Part shown: piece after piece, positions 56,811 to 63,993 of the stretch | Layout of the letters: each line of letters starts with the position of its first letter | Position numbering within the stretch: position 1 is the stretch's first letter | Source: Bacillus sp. CH140a_4T | GTDB taxonomy: Bacteria; Bacillota; Bacilli; Bacillales; Bacillaceae_G | Reading direction: 5' to 3' | NCBI RefSeq assembly: GCF_008923725.1 | Contig: NZ_WBPF01000016.1 | Location: forward strand, 434,001 to 498,000 | DNA length: 64,000 nucleotides | Program-made: the position numbers and the translations under genes | Notes under the pieces: model-generated | Told to the model about the DNA's origin: nothing | The model's database searches: none | Seen by the model: only the letters and a program-made list of their open reading frames with translations

Positions 56811-57192
56811 GAAAAAGAAAAAAAAGGACTCTAAAGAATAACCTCTATAGAATTACTCACTAGAAAAGATATACCAGTGAGACAGCCTATAGAGAATAAC
56901 TAAGAGTCCCAGCTCTAGTAGTCATTTGAATAATTAATAACGAGAACGGATACTAATGAGAATAACCTATCAAGTATATCCTATCTCGGTAACGAGAAAG
57001 AATAACCCTGATAGAATAATCTAAGAGTTGCTTCCTCATAGGTATTATATTTAATGATTTTAAAAATAAGGACTCCTAGAGCTGGGACAATAGAGCTTAA
57101 TCTTTAAAGGCTTTTCTTTCTCGTTACCGAGAAGGCAGATCCTTAAAGCTATTCTCTATAGGTTATCCTTCTCAGTCCTTTATTTTTGTTTT
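56811..57192. other. Dyad-repeat cluster: candidate structured RNA or iteron origin
   Basis: Four pairs of complementary arms: 56,823-56,853 with 57,151-57,181 (25 of 31); 56,906-56,923 with 57,071-57,088 (17 of 18); 56,985-57,000 with 57,116-57,131 (16 of 16); and local GGACTCT/AGAGTCC with CTCACT/AGTGAG (56,826-56,909). The second and third pairs cross each other. Both ends are T-rich for outgoing transcripts. AGAATAAC recurs in direct orientation about five times. Confidence 0.55.
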
Positions 57193-57434
57193 GAGAAGTT
57201 AATAACTATGAGGTAGCCTATTAGTTTCTTCTCTATAGTTTTTCCTATACTTAGGTATATGTACATTTTGTACATGACTAATATTATAAGGAAGTCTAAC
57301 GAGGCGGCCGATTATAGGTTGTCTCCTTTTTGTTGTGCCTTTGGAGAGGTAGCTTATTTGGTACACAGATACAGAGAAACCCGACACTGAAAACGGCTGT
57401 ATCCCTTGGTAGAGTAAGGCTGAAGGTACTTTCG

Positions 57435-57495
57435 ATAGGTGAAGTTTCATACGCCAAAATTGGCAAATAGGTGAAGTTTCATACACCAAAATTGG
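57435..57495. repeat. Two tandem 29-bp repeats with CCAAAATTGG palindromes
   Basis: ATAGGTGAAGTTTCATACRC followed by CAAAATTGG occurs at 57435-57463 and 57467-57495, period 32, one mismatch. Each ends in the palindrome CCAAAATTGG. The pattern suits operators or iterons for the regulator/Rep genes 225 bases downstream. Confidence 0.7.
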
Positions 57496-57520
57496 ATGAG
57501 CCTTTGGAGGTACTACTGTA

Positions 57521-57618
57521 TAGGGGAAACAAAGTGGGTAATGGTGTAACTACTATATTTGTAAGGCAGCAAAAGAGATAGCGCGGGAAGGGTACTATAT
57601 AGTAGGGAAACAAAAGAG
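57521..57618 (+). promoter_or_regulatory. Repeated leader/promoter boxes TAGGGAAACAAAAGAG
   Basis: TAGGGGAAACAAAG (57521) and TAGGGAAACAAAAGAG (57603) are repeated again at 59,600, each preceded by a TATA-rich -10-like stretch. They may be transcription start regions shared by units of this region. Confidence 0.45.
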
Positions 57619-57719
57619 ATACACTACGCATCATCTACTTTATTAGTGTACAAGGAGTTCATCCTGTTTTATTTACCCATACAAGCATAAACTTTTATGT
57701 TACTTAAGGAGGAAAACAA

Positions 57720-57920
57720 ATGAATAGAGAAGCAAACAAGCGCACACTAGAAAGATTCAACGCTTACCGAGATAGCAACGGGGTTACTTTTCAATTTTTA
57801 TCTAAACAGGTCGGTCTCCATTATAACAACATATCTAAGTGGAGAGCGAATAAGATGCAGTTTAGCCTAGATACATTGAGAAGAATCGAAAACTACATTG
57901 ATGCTAAGGAGGGAAAGTAA
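57720..57920 (+). CDS. Cro-like small DNA-binding protein
   Basis: A 66-residue protein: GVTFQFLSKQVGLHYNNISKWRANKMQFSLDTLRRIENYID (in part) is an XRE-like helix-turn-helix. AAGGAGGAAAA precedes the ATG. It abuts the Rep-like gene (stop at 57,920, next start 57,921), so they are co-expressed. Likely regulator of the rep operon through the upstream repeats. Confidence 0.7.
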   Translation: MNREANKRTLERFNAYRDSNGVTFQFLSKQVGLHYNNISKWRANKMQFSLDTLRRIENYIDAKEGK

Positions 57921-58769
57921 ATGAGTTTAGCAACTATTGAAGATTTGAGAGGAATGACCGTAGAGGAAGCAATGGAGGTAGGAGCTGATATTACTAGCCC
58001 AGCTCAAAAGGCAGCTAGAAAAGGTAACCCTAAAGAGAAGTACTACGAGGGTAACACGCAATTCACTATGGTAAAGAAAGATATAGAGATGGTACATGAG
58101 CACTTATCATTAGAGAACTCAGGAGTAATGATGTTTCTGTTAGGGTTTGCCAAGTTAGGTGAAAATGGCGACCTCTATATTGAGTCAGGAGATAACAAGA
58201 AAGCTGAGAAGCTAACAGTTAGCAAACTAGCAGATTTACTCGGTAAGACAACTAGAGCAACAATAAGCATCCTAGATGAGCTGGAAAAGTTAAGTCTCAT
58301 TGTTAGAACTAAACAAGGACGTAACACAGTTATCTCACTGGGAGAGCAATTCTTTAATATAGGAAACTACGAGGGTAACGATTTATTCACAAAGGTCTAT
58401 AAGACGAAACTCCTAGAGGTAGCCAAGAAGATTTCCTTCTCGGAGTTAGGGTTGTTCTTCAAGCTACTAAGTCATTTTCATTTTGAACTCCACATTTTAG
58501 TGGACAACCCTCATGAGGTAAAACACTCAGAGTTAGCTATATGGTCTAGAAAACATATTGCTCCCTCGGTGGGTTGTTCAACTGATTTTACTAAGAAAGC
58601 TATTCCTAAGTTAATCAAAGCAGGGTTATTAATGGAGATTAACTTGGTGAAGAAAGTAATCATCTTGAATCCTCAGCTAGTAAGTAAGAAGATTAAAACT
58701 CCAAATATTAGGGAGCTAGCTGATGCTATCGAGTTGGCTTCTCTTTCTATTAGTAACTTCAAGAAGTAA
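57921..58769 (+). CDS. Two-winged-helix protein, possible replication initiator
   Basis: A 282-residue protein. Residues about 85-155 (VSKLADLLGKTTRATISILDELEKLSLIVRTKQGRNTVISLG, in part) and about 205-260 (IWSRKHIAPSVGCSTDFTKKAIPKLIKAGLLMEI, in part) read as two winged-helix domains, the architecture of RepA/RepE-type initiators. It lies downstream of iteron-like repeats. A transcription factor is the alternative. GGAGGGAAAG precedes the ATG. Confidence 0.55.
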   Translation: MSLATIEDLRGMTVEEAMEVGADITSPAQKAARKGNPKEKYYEGNTQFTMVKKDIEMVHEHLSLENSGVMMFLLGFAKLGENGDLYIESGDNKKAEKLTVSKLADLLGKTTRATISILDELEKLSLIVRTKQGRNTVISLGEQFFNIGNYEGNDLFTKVYKTKLLEVAKKISFSELGLFFKLLSHFHFELHILVDNPHEVKHSELAIWSRKHIAPSVGCSTDFTKKAIPKLIKAGLLMEINLVKKVIILNPQLVSKKIKTPNIRELADAIELASLSISNFKK

Positions 58770-58840
58770 CCCCTAAAACATTGTCTTCATAGGCTCACCA
58801 CTAGAGCCAGCCTTAAAAATACCCCGAGGAGGAAAAATAA

Positions 58841-59047
58841 ATGATCTACACTAAACAGTTTACTTTAGAATTACTAGCCGAAATGAAATACCTTGGAAAA
58901 CCTATCACAGAGGCAGGACTCTCCAGAGACCGTCCTCGTTTGTATAACGCCATTAGATGCTATTTTGAAAGCCTAGAAGATGCAATCTCACAGGTTACAC
59001 CTATACCGGTACAGACTTACAGATGGACTATTAAGGAGGAATGCTAA
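58841..59047 (+). CDS. Single homing-endonuclease-associated-type DNA-binding repeat protein
   Basis: A 68-residue protein: FTLELLAEMKYLGKPITEAGLSRDRPRLYNAIRCYFESLEDAI (in part) resembles the short helical repeat found beside HNH nucleases in phages. No nuclease domain is present. GAGGAGGAAAAA precedes the ATG. Its TAA overlaps the next ATG. Confidence 0.5.
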   Translation: MIYTKQFTLELLAEMKYLGKPITEAGLSRDRPRLYNAIRCYFESLEDAISQVTPIPVQTYRWTIKEEC

Positions 59048-59535
59048 TGAGCAGAATCAAATGGAGTAAGGAATTAATTCTTGAGAAGATACAGGAGTTA
59101 GAATCTCAAGGAGTTAACTATGGAGGTGGATCTATACAGAAAACTAATCGTTCTCTGTATAGTGCTGGTCGCAGACTCTTTGGCAACTGGTCTAGTGCTT
59201 GCGAGGAAGCAGGTGTATCTATACCGCTTAACCCCAAAGTAACATCTCCCGAAGTACTCAAAGTGTTTGAACCACCTCAGGAGAAGCAAGAGAGCCAGTC
59301 TAATAAGGTATATGAGGACTTTAGAATAATCACTCCTGATTATGAAGAGTATACTAGAGAGCTAGCATGGAGAATAATAGGAACAATCGGATTAGCAGCA
59401 GACCCATTTAGTTTCATCCCTGAGAAGACAGGAGTTAACGTGAAAGTCTTCAATGATTGGCTAAGAGGAAGCAAAACAATGGGGTACGATGATATGATCA
59501 CAATAGGTAGATACCTGAGAGAGCTGGCTCAATAG
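59047..59535 (+). CDS. DNA-binding repeat protein with C-terminal helical domain
   Basis: A 162-residue protein. Residues 1-55 (RIKWSKELILEKIQELESQGVNYGGGSI...RSLYSAGRRLFGNWSSACEEAGV) match the homing-endonuclease-associated repeat (HNH_repeat) pattern. The C-terminal part (ELAWRIIGTIGLAADPFSFIPEKTGVNVKVFNDWLRGSKTM, in part) looks like a second helix-turn-helix. AAGGAGGAATG lies before the ATG at 59047. Confidence 0.52.
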   Translation: MSRIKWSKELILEKIQELESQGVNYGGGSIQKTNRSLYSAGRRLFGNWSSACEEAGVSIPLNPKVTSPEVLKVFEPPQEKQESQSNKVYEDFRIITPDYEEYTRELAWRIIGTIGLAADPFSFIPEKTGVNVKVFNDWLRGSKTMGYDDMITIGRYLRELAQ

Positions 59536-59588
59536 GAGTTAGTTCTCTTTTTGGTATACACTTGTATATACAACTAACACAACTGTTA

Positions 59589-59777
59589 CTATATATATGT
59601 AGGGAAACAAAAGAGTTGCTTCTTTATTGTTTCCTCCATAGTTTTACACATTGTATCATCCCCCTCCCAGTACCTAGTGAGAACGGAAAACTTACTAGGT
59701 ACAACCTTAATCTTGTATGTTGCTAGTAAGGTGTATGCCTCCTGAGGGCTAACTATCTCTTGACTTACTAGCAACAT
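59589..59777 (-). CDS. Doubtful 62-residue ORF inside a hairpin-rich segment
   Basis: MLLVSQEIVSPQEAYTLLATY... has codon use like its neighbours but a weak, distant AGAGGT site. The start codon and first codons lie in one arm of a 14-bp inverted repeat. The plus-strand RNA reading of this segment is at least as good. Confidence 0.25.
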   Translation of the reverse strand: MLLVSQEIVSPQEAYTLLATYKIKVVPSKFSVLTRYWEGDDTMCKTMEETIKKQLFCFPTYI

Positions 59778-59880
59778 AGAGGGTTAAACCTCTGCCATTT
59801 ATATAACCCCCTGAGGTGATGTTTAAGGGGACATCTAATCAGGACTTACTCCTTGTTCTCACGAGCAGGGAGTCCTTTTT
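59600..59880 (+). ncRNA. Candidate structured RNA (~270 nt)
   Basis: Begins at a TATATATA/TAGGGAAACAAAAGAG leader box. In order: hairpin GTACCTAGTGAG/CTTACTAGGTAC (59,670-59,702), a 14-bp perfect stem ATGTTGCTAGTAAG/CTTACTAGCAACAT (59,717-59,777), AGAGG/CCTCT (59,778-59,793), GATGT/ACATC (59,818-59,835) and the terminator at 59,841-59,880. No plus-strand gene fits. Confidence 0.45.
59841..59880 (+). terminator. Terminator of the rep operon or structured RNA
   Basis: AGGACT pairs with AGTCCT, with CCTTG/CAGGG inside, followed by five T. Confidence 0.7.
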
Positions 59881-59941
59881 AAATAACTAATCGGTACAAC
59901 TTAGTACCTATATAGATTAACTGATTAGGAGCTGATAGTAT

Positions 59942-60184
59942 ATGAGACTATCTTACGAAGAAAAGGAAATTAAGATTTGCTTGAATGAAGCTACAAGAGA
60001 CCGCTACAAGAAGTATAAACAACTCACAGGTTGTTCTAATACGGCATTCGCTAACAAGATTGGCTTTAGCAGATGTACATTCCAAAATTGGTTAGCTAAC
60101 AAGTTCGACTTTAGTGTAGGAGCTTGTGAGCATATGCAATTCATCATGGGTTGTATCCATGACGAGTTAGCAACAATTAAGTAG
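59942..60184 (+). CDS. Second small HTH protein
   Basis: An 80-residue protein with CSNTAFANKIGFSRCTFQNWLANKFDFSVGACEHMQFIM (in part), similar in plan to the Cro-like protein at 57,720 (turn then NW/KW-AN-K-F/FS). The two may be distant paralogues. TAGGAGC precedes the ATG. Confidence 0.58.
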   Translation: MRLSYEEKEIKICLNEATRDRYKKYKQLTGCSNTAFANKIGFSRCTFQNWLANKFDFSVGACEHMQFIMGCIHDELATIK

Positions 60185-60247
60185 CACTAATGAGACGGAT
60201 AGCTGCTGAAGGTATAAAACTACCGGAGGTTACTGTCTCGTAGCTAC

Positions 60248-60308
60248 TACAAAGGGAACAAACTTATATAATCTCCTGAGGGTTATATTCTACTTTGTTT
60301 CCTTTGTA
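60248..60308. repeat. 15-bp inverted repeat before the capsid gene
   Basis: TACAAAGGGAACAAA (60248-60262) and TTTGTTTCCTTTGTA (60294-60308) pair with one mismatch; inside, TTATATAA and TTATAT add to the stem. Possible operator or cis RNA control of the late operon starting at 60,397. Confidence 0.55.
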
Positions 60309-60396
60309 ATAGTTCAGCTACTAAGTAGCACTTACTACACTATTACCATAAAAAACTAATTGGCTCATACATAGTAGCCACACAGGAGGAACATAC

Positions 60397-61293
60397 ATGT
60401 CAGATTTAATCTTAGGTCAACACCCCTTATTGAAAAAAGTAATGCCTATGCGAGTACGAGAGCTAGCAGAGAAACGCTTTGTAGCTGATGCTTTACTAAT
60501 GAAAGTCTCTGCCGACTCATTAGCTGTTAAGTTCTTCAAGGATGCTGAGGGATACGGCTCTTATGAGGATGTACCTGAAGTAGGAGAAGGCTCAGGATTC
60601 AAACGTATTGGACTTAGTGAGGAAGCTCGCTTAGAGATGATTCGTAAGTACGGCCTAGAGTTTACGTTCTCATATGAGATGCAAAAGTGGGGTACTCACG
60701 GCCAGTTCGAACGAGCATTCCGTAAGTTATCCAACTCAGTTGTAGCTATGGTGAATAACCTAGTTTACGATAAGATTCACGCAGCAGCTACAGCAGGAGA
60801 AGGCAACCGAGTTGTTAAATCAAGCAACTACTGGGATGCTCCTATCACAGCACCTACAGAGGGACAACCTGTACCACCTACAGGAGCAGACAATATGATC
60901 GCTGACATCGTAAATGCTAAAAAGAAAGCTAAGTCGAAAGGCTACAAGTTAAACACGCTAGTAATCGGTATCGATGTAGAAGCTATCCTTCTCTCTAGTA
61001 AATCTGTCCGTGATTCACTTAAGAAGGACAACGAGGACGTAGCTTTCTTAGAGGGTTATATTGGTGACTTCTTAGGCTTATCCGTTATCGTTGATGAGAA
61101 CTACCCTAGCGACCTAGCGTTACTAATGGAACGTAATATCGCAGGTGAGATTGCTGATGCAGAACCGTTAACTACTGAGACGTATAACCAACCTGAGGAC
61201 AAAACGACTATTGGTCGTGTTACTCGTTATACTACTGCTTACATTACCGATCCAGGTGCAGTATTCGTATACGAGAACGTGTTATCAGTTTAA
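60397..61293 (+). CDS. Probable phage major capsid protein
   Basis: A 298-residue protein. The order of elements is that of HK97-fold coat proteins: an N-terminal arm (LLKKVMPMRVRELAEKRFVADAL), a segment with VPEVGEGSGFKRIGLSEEARLEMIRKYGLEFTFSYEMQ (in part), a long spine-like helix (ERAFRKLSNSVVAMVNNLVYDKI), and a beta-rich C-terminus with TTIGRVTRYTTAYITDPGAVFVYENV. ACAGGAGGAAC precedes the ATG. A probable prohead protease gene follows, supporting the call. Confidence 0.7.
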   Translation: MSDLILGQHPLLKKVMPMRVRELAEKRFVADALLMKVSADSLAVKFFKDAEGYGSYEDVPEVGEGSGFKRIGLSEEARLEMIRKYGLEFTFSYEMQKWGTHGQFERAFRKLSNSVVAMVNNLVYDKIHAAATAGEGNRVVKSSNYWDAPITAPTEGQPVPPTGADNMIADIVNAKKKAKSKGYKLNTLVIGIDVEAILLSSKSVRDSLKKDNEDVAFLEGYIGDFLGLSVIVDENYPSDLALLMERNIAGEIADAEPLTTETYNQPEDKTTIGRVTRYTTAYITDPGAVFVYENVLSV

Positions 61294-61304
61294 TAATCCT
61301 ATAG

Positions 61305-61335
61305 GGAGGTAGCCAATTGGTTATCTCCTTTTTTT
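61305..61335 (+). terminator. Terminator between capsid and protease genes
   Basis: GGAGGTAGCC and GGTTATCTCC form an imperfect stem around AATT, then seven T. It would reduce expression of the genes after the capsid gene. Confidence 0.6.
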
Positions 61336-61357
61336 ATTTCTATCAGAGGTGATAAAC

Positions 61358-61846
61358 ATGGAACTAGTAAAGTTTAATCATACAGGTGAGCTAGTGGACT
61401 CCTTCTCAGAGGAAGGAAACGATCTAGTGAAAGATGCTGAGTTGTTCTATACAGGCAAACACAGAGGACGTAACTATACAATTAAAGACCTTCATGCTTT
61501 GGCTAGCTCGTTCAACAAAGAGGATGAGATTCCTATTCAATTAGATCACTCAGAGTCAGCTAGAGACACTGTAGGATTCCTAGAGAGTGTATCTGTAATA
61601 GGTGATAAGCTCTACGGAAAGTTACGTATTATAGAGGATTCCATTAAGGAACGAGTGCGAAAAGGACTTGCTAAAAAGGTGTCTATCTCGTTCTATACAG
61701 ACTCTAGCGGTAACCCTACGAGACTAAGAGAGGTCTCCCTAGTAGCATTCCCTCAATTGAAAGGAGCTACTTTATTTAGCGAGTTGGACACTAACGAGGA
61801 TGACCTAGAAATGTACCAACAGTATAAGCGATCACTACGAGTGTAA
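61358..61846 (+). CDS. Probable prohead protease/scaffold protein
   Basis: A 162-residue protein resembling phage maturation proteases. The candidate catalytic His is in IPIQLDHSESARD and the Ser in KKVSISFYTDSSGN, and the FYTGKHRGRNYTIKDLHALASSF opening is typical of the Mu-I/DUF2213-type group. In most phages the protease precedes the capsid gene; here it follows. AGAGGTGA precedes the ATG at 61358. Confidence 0.62.
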   Translation: MELVKFNHTGELVDSFSEEGNDLVKDAELFYTGKHRGRNYTIKDLHALASSFNKEDEIPIQLDHSESARDTVGFLESVSVIGDKLYGKLRIIEDSIKERVRKGLAKKVSISFYTDSSGNPTRLREVSLVAFPQLKGATLFSELDTNEDDLEMYQQYKRSLRV

Positions 61847-61858
61847 GGAGGAAAACAT

Positions 61859-62059
61859 ATGACTAACAAGGTAAAGATAGTTACCCACTCAGGTGGTGTA
61901 CTTGAAGTAAAACTAGAGGACGGTAAACTAACAGATTTCATTCAGTGGATTGAGCAGGAGTCTTCCTCAGTGTTTCCTATCTCGGTAAATGACAAGAAGA
62001 CAATCTACCTAACGAGCGTATCTGTAGAATTATTCTCAGTAGACAAGGAGGAGAAGTAA
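61859..62059 (+). CDS. Small phage-region protein
   Basis: A 66-residue protein with no recognised domain, 12 bases after the protease gene, with AAGGAGGAAAAC upstream. It lies two bases before the next gene, so the three form an operon. Confidence 0.5.
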   Translation: MTNKVKIVTHSGGVLEVKLEDGKLTDFIQWIEQESSSVFPISVNDKKTIYLTSVSVELFSVDKEEK

Positions 62060-62060
62060 T

Positions 62061-62576
62061 ATGACTAAAAAAGGTGAGAAGCATAGATACTCCTCTCCGG
62101 AGGCAAAGGCTAGAGCGTTAGCGAATCTTCCCCAGAAGGGACAAAAGAGGACTTATTCCTCAGAGGAAGCAAAGGAACGTTCTCTAGCTAACCTTAAAAA
62201 GCCTGATGGTAGTGGACATTATTACATTCATGGCATCTACTCAAAGAACTTCCGCAATAGTTGGACAGAGGAGGAACAAGCCTACTATGATGACTTTATG
62301 AGCCACTACAAAGAGGAATATTCTCTGAGCAAAATGGATGAGGATATGCTAGACCGCTACCTCGTAGCAATGATTAAGACGAGACGGATTGACTCTGTAG
62401 GAATGGAGTATGCTATGAATCGTAGCTCTAGTAAGATGAACTTTGACCAGGAAGCTGTTCGTATGGCCCAAGAGCTGGGACTATCTCGTAGGTATCGACT
62501 AAGTAAGGGTAACGTAGAGAACAAGTCAGAGTTTGACGTATCAGTACTCTTTGATGGTATGAACGATAAGCAATAA
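62061..62576 (+). CDS. Possible terminase small subunit or structural protein
   Basis: A 171-residue basic protein. Two copies of a short N-terminal repeat (HRYSSPEAKARALANLPQKG and KRTYSSEEAKERSLANLKKPDG) precede a helical domain (WTEEEQAYYDDFMSHYKEEYSLSKMDEDMLDRYLVAMIKTRRI, in part) of the kind seen in small terminase subunits. GGAGGAGAAG precedes the ATG. The function call is weak. Confidence 0.45.
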   Translation: MTKKGEKHRYSSPEAKARALANLPQKGQKRTYSSEEAKERSLANLKKPDGSGHYYIHGIYSKNFRNSWTEEEQAYYDDFMSHYKEEYSLSKMDEDMLDRYLVAMIKTRRIDSVGMEYAMNRSSSKMNFDQEAVRMAQELGLSRRYRLSKGNVENKSEFDVSVLFDGMNDKQ

Positions 62577-62596
62577 TAACACTAGGGGGAATGCTT

Positions 62597-62776
62597 ATGA
62601 AGTACCGTTGTTATGTGAGATGGACACACTCAGGTAGAGAGTATCTCTCGGAGTTTACTACTGAGACCGCTAACCCTGAGGAGTGGCTGATACAGGATAT
62701 TACCAAGTGTTATAATAAGCAATTCAGATACACTATAGATGGAAGACTAATAGGAGTGGAACTAGAAAGGATGTAA
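62597..62776 (+). CDS. Small hypothetical protein
   Basis: A 59-residue protein (MKYRCYVRWTHSGREYLSEF...) with a beta-strand pattern. TAGGGGGAA precedes the ATG at 62597. No family recognised. Confidence 0.5.
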   Translation: MKYRCYVRWTHSGREYLSEFTTETANPEEWLIQDITKCYNKQFRYTIDGRLIGVELERM

Positions 62777-62783
62777 TTATCTT

Positions 62784-62879
62784 GTGAGACCGGACTATTA
62801 CTACTACAAGCTCATAGGTGCTACTATGCTGATAATCTTTGGAGGCATCGTTATGATGCTCACACTCATGAGCCTGTAA
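62784..62879 (+). CDS. Possible 31-residue membrane peptide
   Basis: GTG start, AAAGGATG upstream. The product is a short polar head (RPDYYYYKL) and one hydrophobic helix (IGATMLIIFGGIVMMLTLMSL, in part), like small holin-associated or toxin-like peptides. Unproven. Confidence 0.35.
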   Translation: MRPDYYYYKLIGATMLIIFGGIVMMLTLMSL

Positions 62880-62897
62880 CTATATATAGGAAATAAG

Positions 62898-62988
62898 ATA
62901 CCGAGAGAGCAATTCCAAGGTGATTAACTTTACTTAGGTGAACATAGGTAGGGTTAACTGCTGGGAATATGCCTTCTCGGTATTTTTG
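62898..62988 (+). ncRNA. Candidate ~90-nt structured RNA with terminator
   Basis: ATACCGAGA (62898-62906) pairs with TCTCGGTAT (62975-62983), enclosing TTAAC/GTTAA, and is followed by TTTTTGTTTT. No gene lies inside. It may be a small RNA or a terminator with a large loop. Confidence 0.4.
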
Positions 62989-63293
62989 TTTTACTGAGAG
63001 GCGGGTCCTTTAAGATGGATCATTTAATAATCCATCTCGTATAGAGTTAAATTAATTAACTCTTAACCTAGAATCAATGAAAGAACTAGGCATAGGAAAA
63101 GTTGGTGCTAATATATTCACAAAGAGAGCAATCCTCAGAGTAGGGATGTTACTACGTGACTCGGAAGTAGCTAAAGAGGTTCGTACTCAGTTGTTAAACA
63201 TCGAGGAGAATACAACTACGGAGGTTTTTTTGTTTTCTGAGAGGTAGTTCCTTTAATAATCCATCTCGTATGGAGTTAATTAATTTAACTCTT
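62984..63293. repeat. Duplicated ~60-80-bp leader segment
   Basis: Copy 1 (about 62,984-63,064) and copy 2 (about 63,229-63,293) share TTTTGTTTT-CTGAGAGG, GTTCCTTT-like sequence and AATAATCCATCTCGTAT followed by GGAGTTAA/AGAGTTAA and AACTCTTA. Copy 1 has a 13-base insert (AAGATGGATCATT) that forms a hairpin with ATCCATC. Confidence 0.6.
63077..63247 (+). pseudogene. Fragment resembling a phage anti-repressor
   Basis: A 56-residue frame: FTKRAILRVGMLLRDSEVAKEVRTQLLNIEE (in part) matches the C-terminal end of phage anti-repressor-like domains (usual length 200+ residues). No ribosome binding site is visible and an in-frame TAA lies 24 bases upstream, so this is probably the remnant of a larger gene, lying between the two leader copies. 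Confidence 0.5.
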
Positions 63294-63546
63294 ACAGTCG
63301 AACCTATAAGGACTCGGCTCAAAGTTGAGCTTAGCTCAAGAGGAAAGCTGGTCGAAACAATGTTTAGTGCAGGTCAAAGAAGAAGTTATCACCTCACCGA
63401 TACAATATAGCGGTCAGGAAAGGTTATGCATAATGTGCACACCCTTGGTCGATGAAGATGAGAAGGTGTTACACAATACGTACACCCCTAGAGGACGACA
63501 GAAGAGGCTACACTCATAATAGAATATAGCCGCCTCCTAGCATCAG

Positions 63547-63993
63547 CTATCTAGTAACACCATTGAGAACGTCCTCTACATAGCCCTCTACCTCGTTAAT
63601 TAAATCATCCCAAGCTTGAGCTAGTTCATCCCCAGAGACCGACACCTCTTTGATAATATTATGAGCCTCCTCCTCGGCTACTTCCTCTAGTAGGTCTAGC
63701 TTAGTGATAGCTTCACTATTAGAGTCATATACCTCTAGGAGACGGATAAGAGCTTCTTGTAGGACATCATCAGGAATGCTTTCTATGAAAGTTGGTAACT
63801 CCTTAAGTAGCTTCTGCTCAACTGATCCAATGGCTTCATCAATAGGTGTCCCCACAGGTGGCTGATTAGGTGAGCGGTTAAGTGTAATCTCTGCAGGTAA
63901 CTCCGCCTCGGTAATCTTTAGGGCCTTAATGATTTGTACATACTGAGCTAGATGGATTTCTTCCTCTGTGAATAATACTTTAGTGTTTGTCAT
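63547..63993 (-). CDS. Hypothetical acidic protein of the phage-like region
   Basis: A 148-residue helical, very acidic protein (LLEEVAEEEAHNIIKEVSVSGDELAQAWDDLINEVEGYVEDVL, in part). Start near the right edge of the window; no family recognised. Convergent with the genes to its left. Confidence 0.5.
   Translation of the reverse strand: MTNTKVLFTEEEIHLAQYVQIIKALKITEAELPAEITLNRSPNQPPVGTPIDEAIGSVEQKLLKELPTFIESIPDDVLQEALIRLLEVYDSNSEAITKLDLLEEVAEEEAHNIIKEVSVSGDELAQAWDDLINEVEGYVEDVLNGVTR

Larger units (their letters stand above)
55586..57719. other. 2.1-kb non-coding region dense in inverted repeats
   Basis: No convincing gene on either strand. Sub-features are listed separately: a 13-bp palindrome (56,515), a long hairpin (56,647), a dyad-repeat cluster (56,823), tandem 29-bp repeats (57,435) and repeated leader boxes (57,521 and 57,603). 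GAGGTGG/CCACCTC (about 55,714-55,743) and CCGTCTC/GAGACGG (56,547-56,635) also pair. It lies upstream of a Cro-like/Rep-like operon, so it may hold the origin, structured RNAs, or both. Confidence 0.55.

Noticed and set aside
57199-57489. 96-residue minus-strand ORF in the repeat region
   Set aside because: It has no ribosome binding site, runs across the tandem 29-bp repeats and has no protein-like pattern.
60397-61293. Encapsulin nanocompartment shell
   Set aside because: It lies among phage-type genes with a protease-like gene next to it and no cargo enzyme; a phage capsid is more likely.
63325-63519. 64-residue plus-strand ORF near the right end
   Set aside because: TTG start without a ribosome binding site, biased composition and no recognisable domain; possibly part of a decayed gene.
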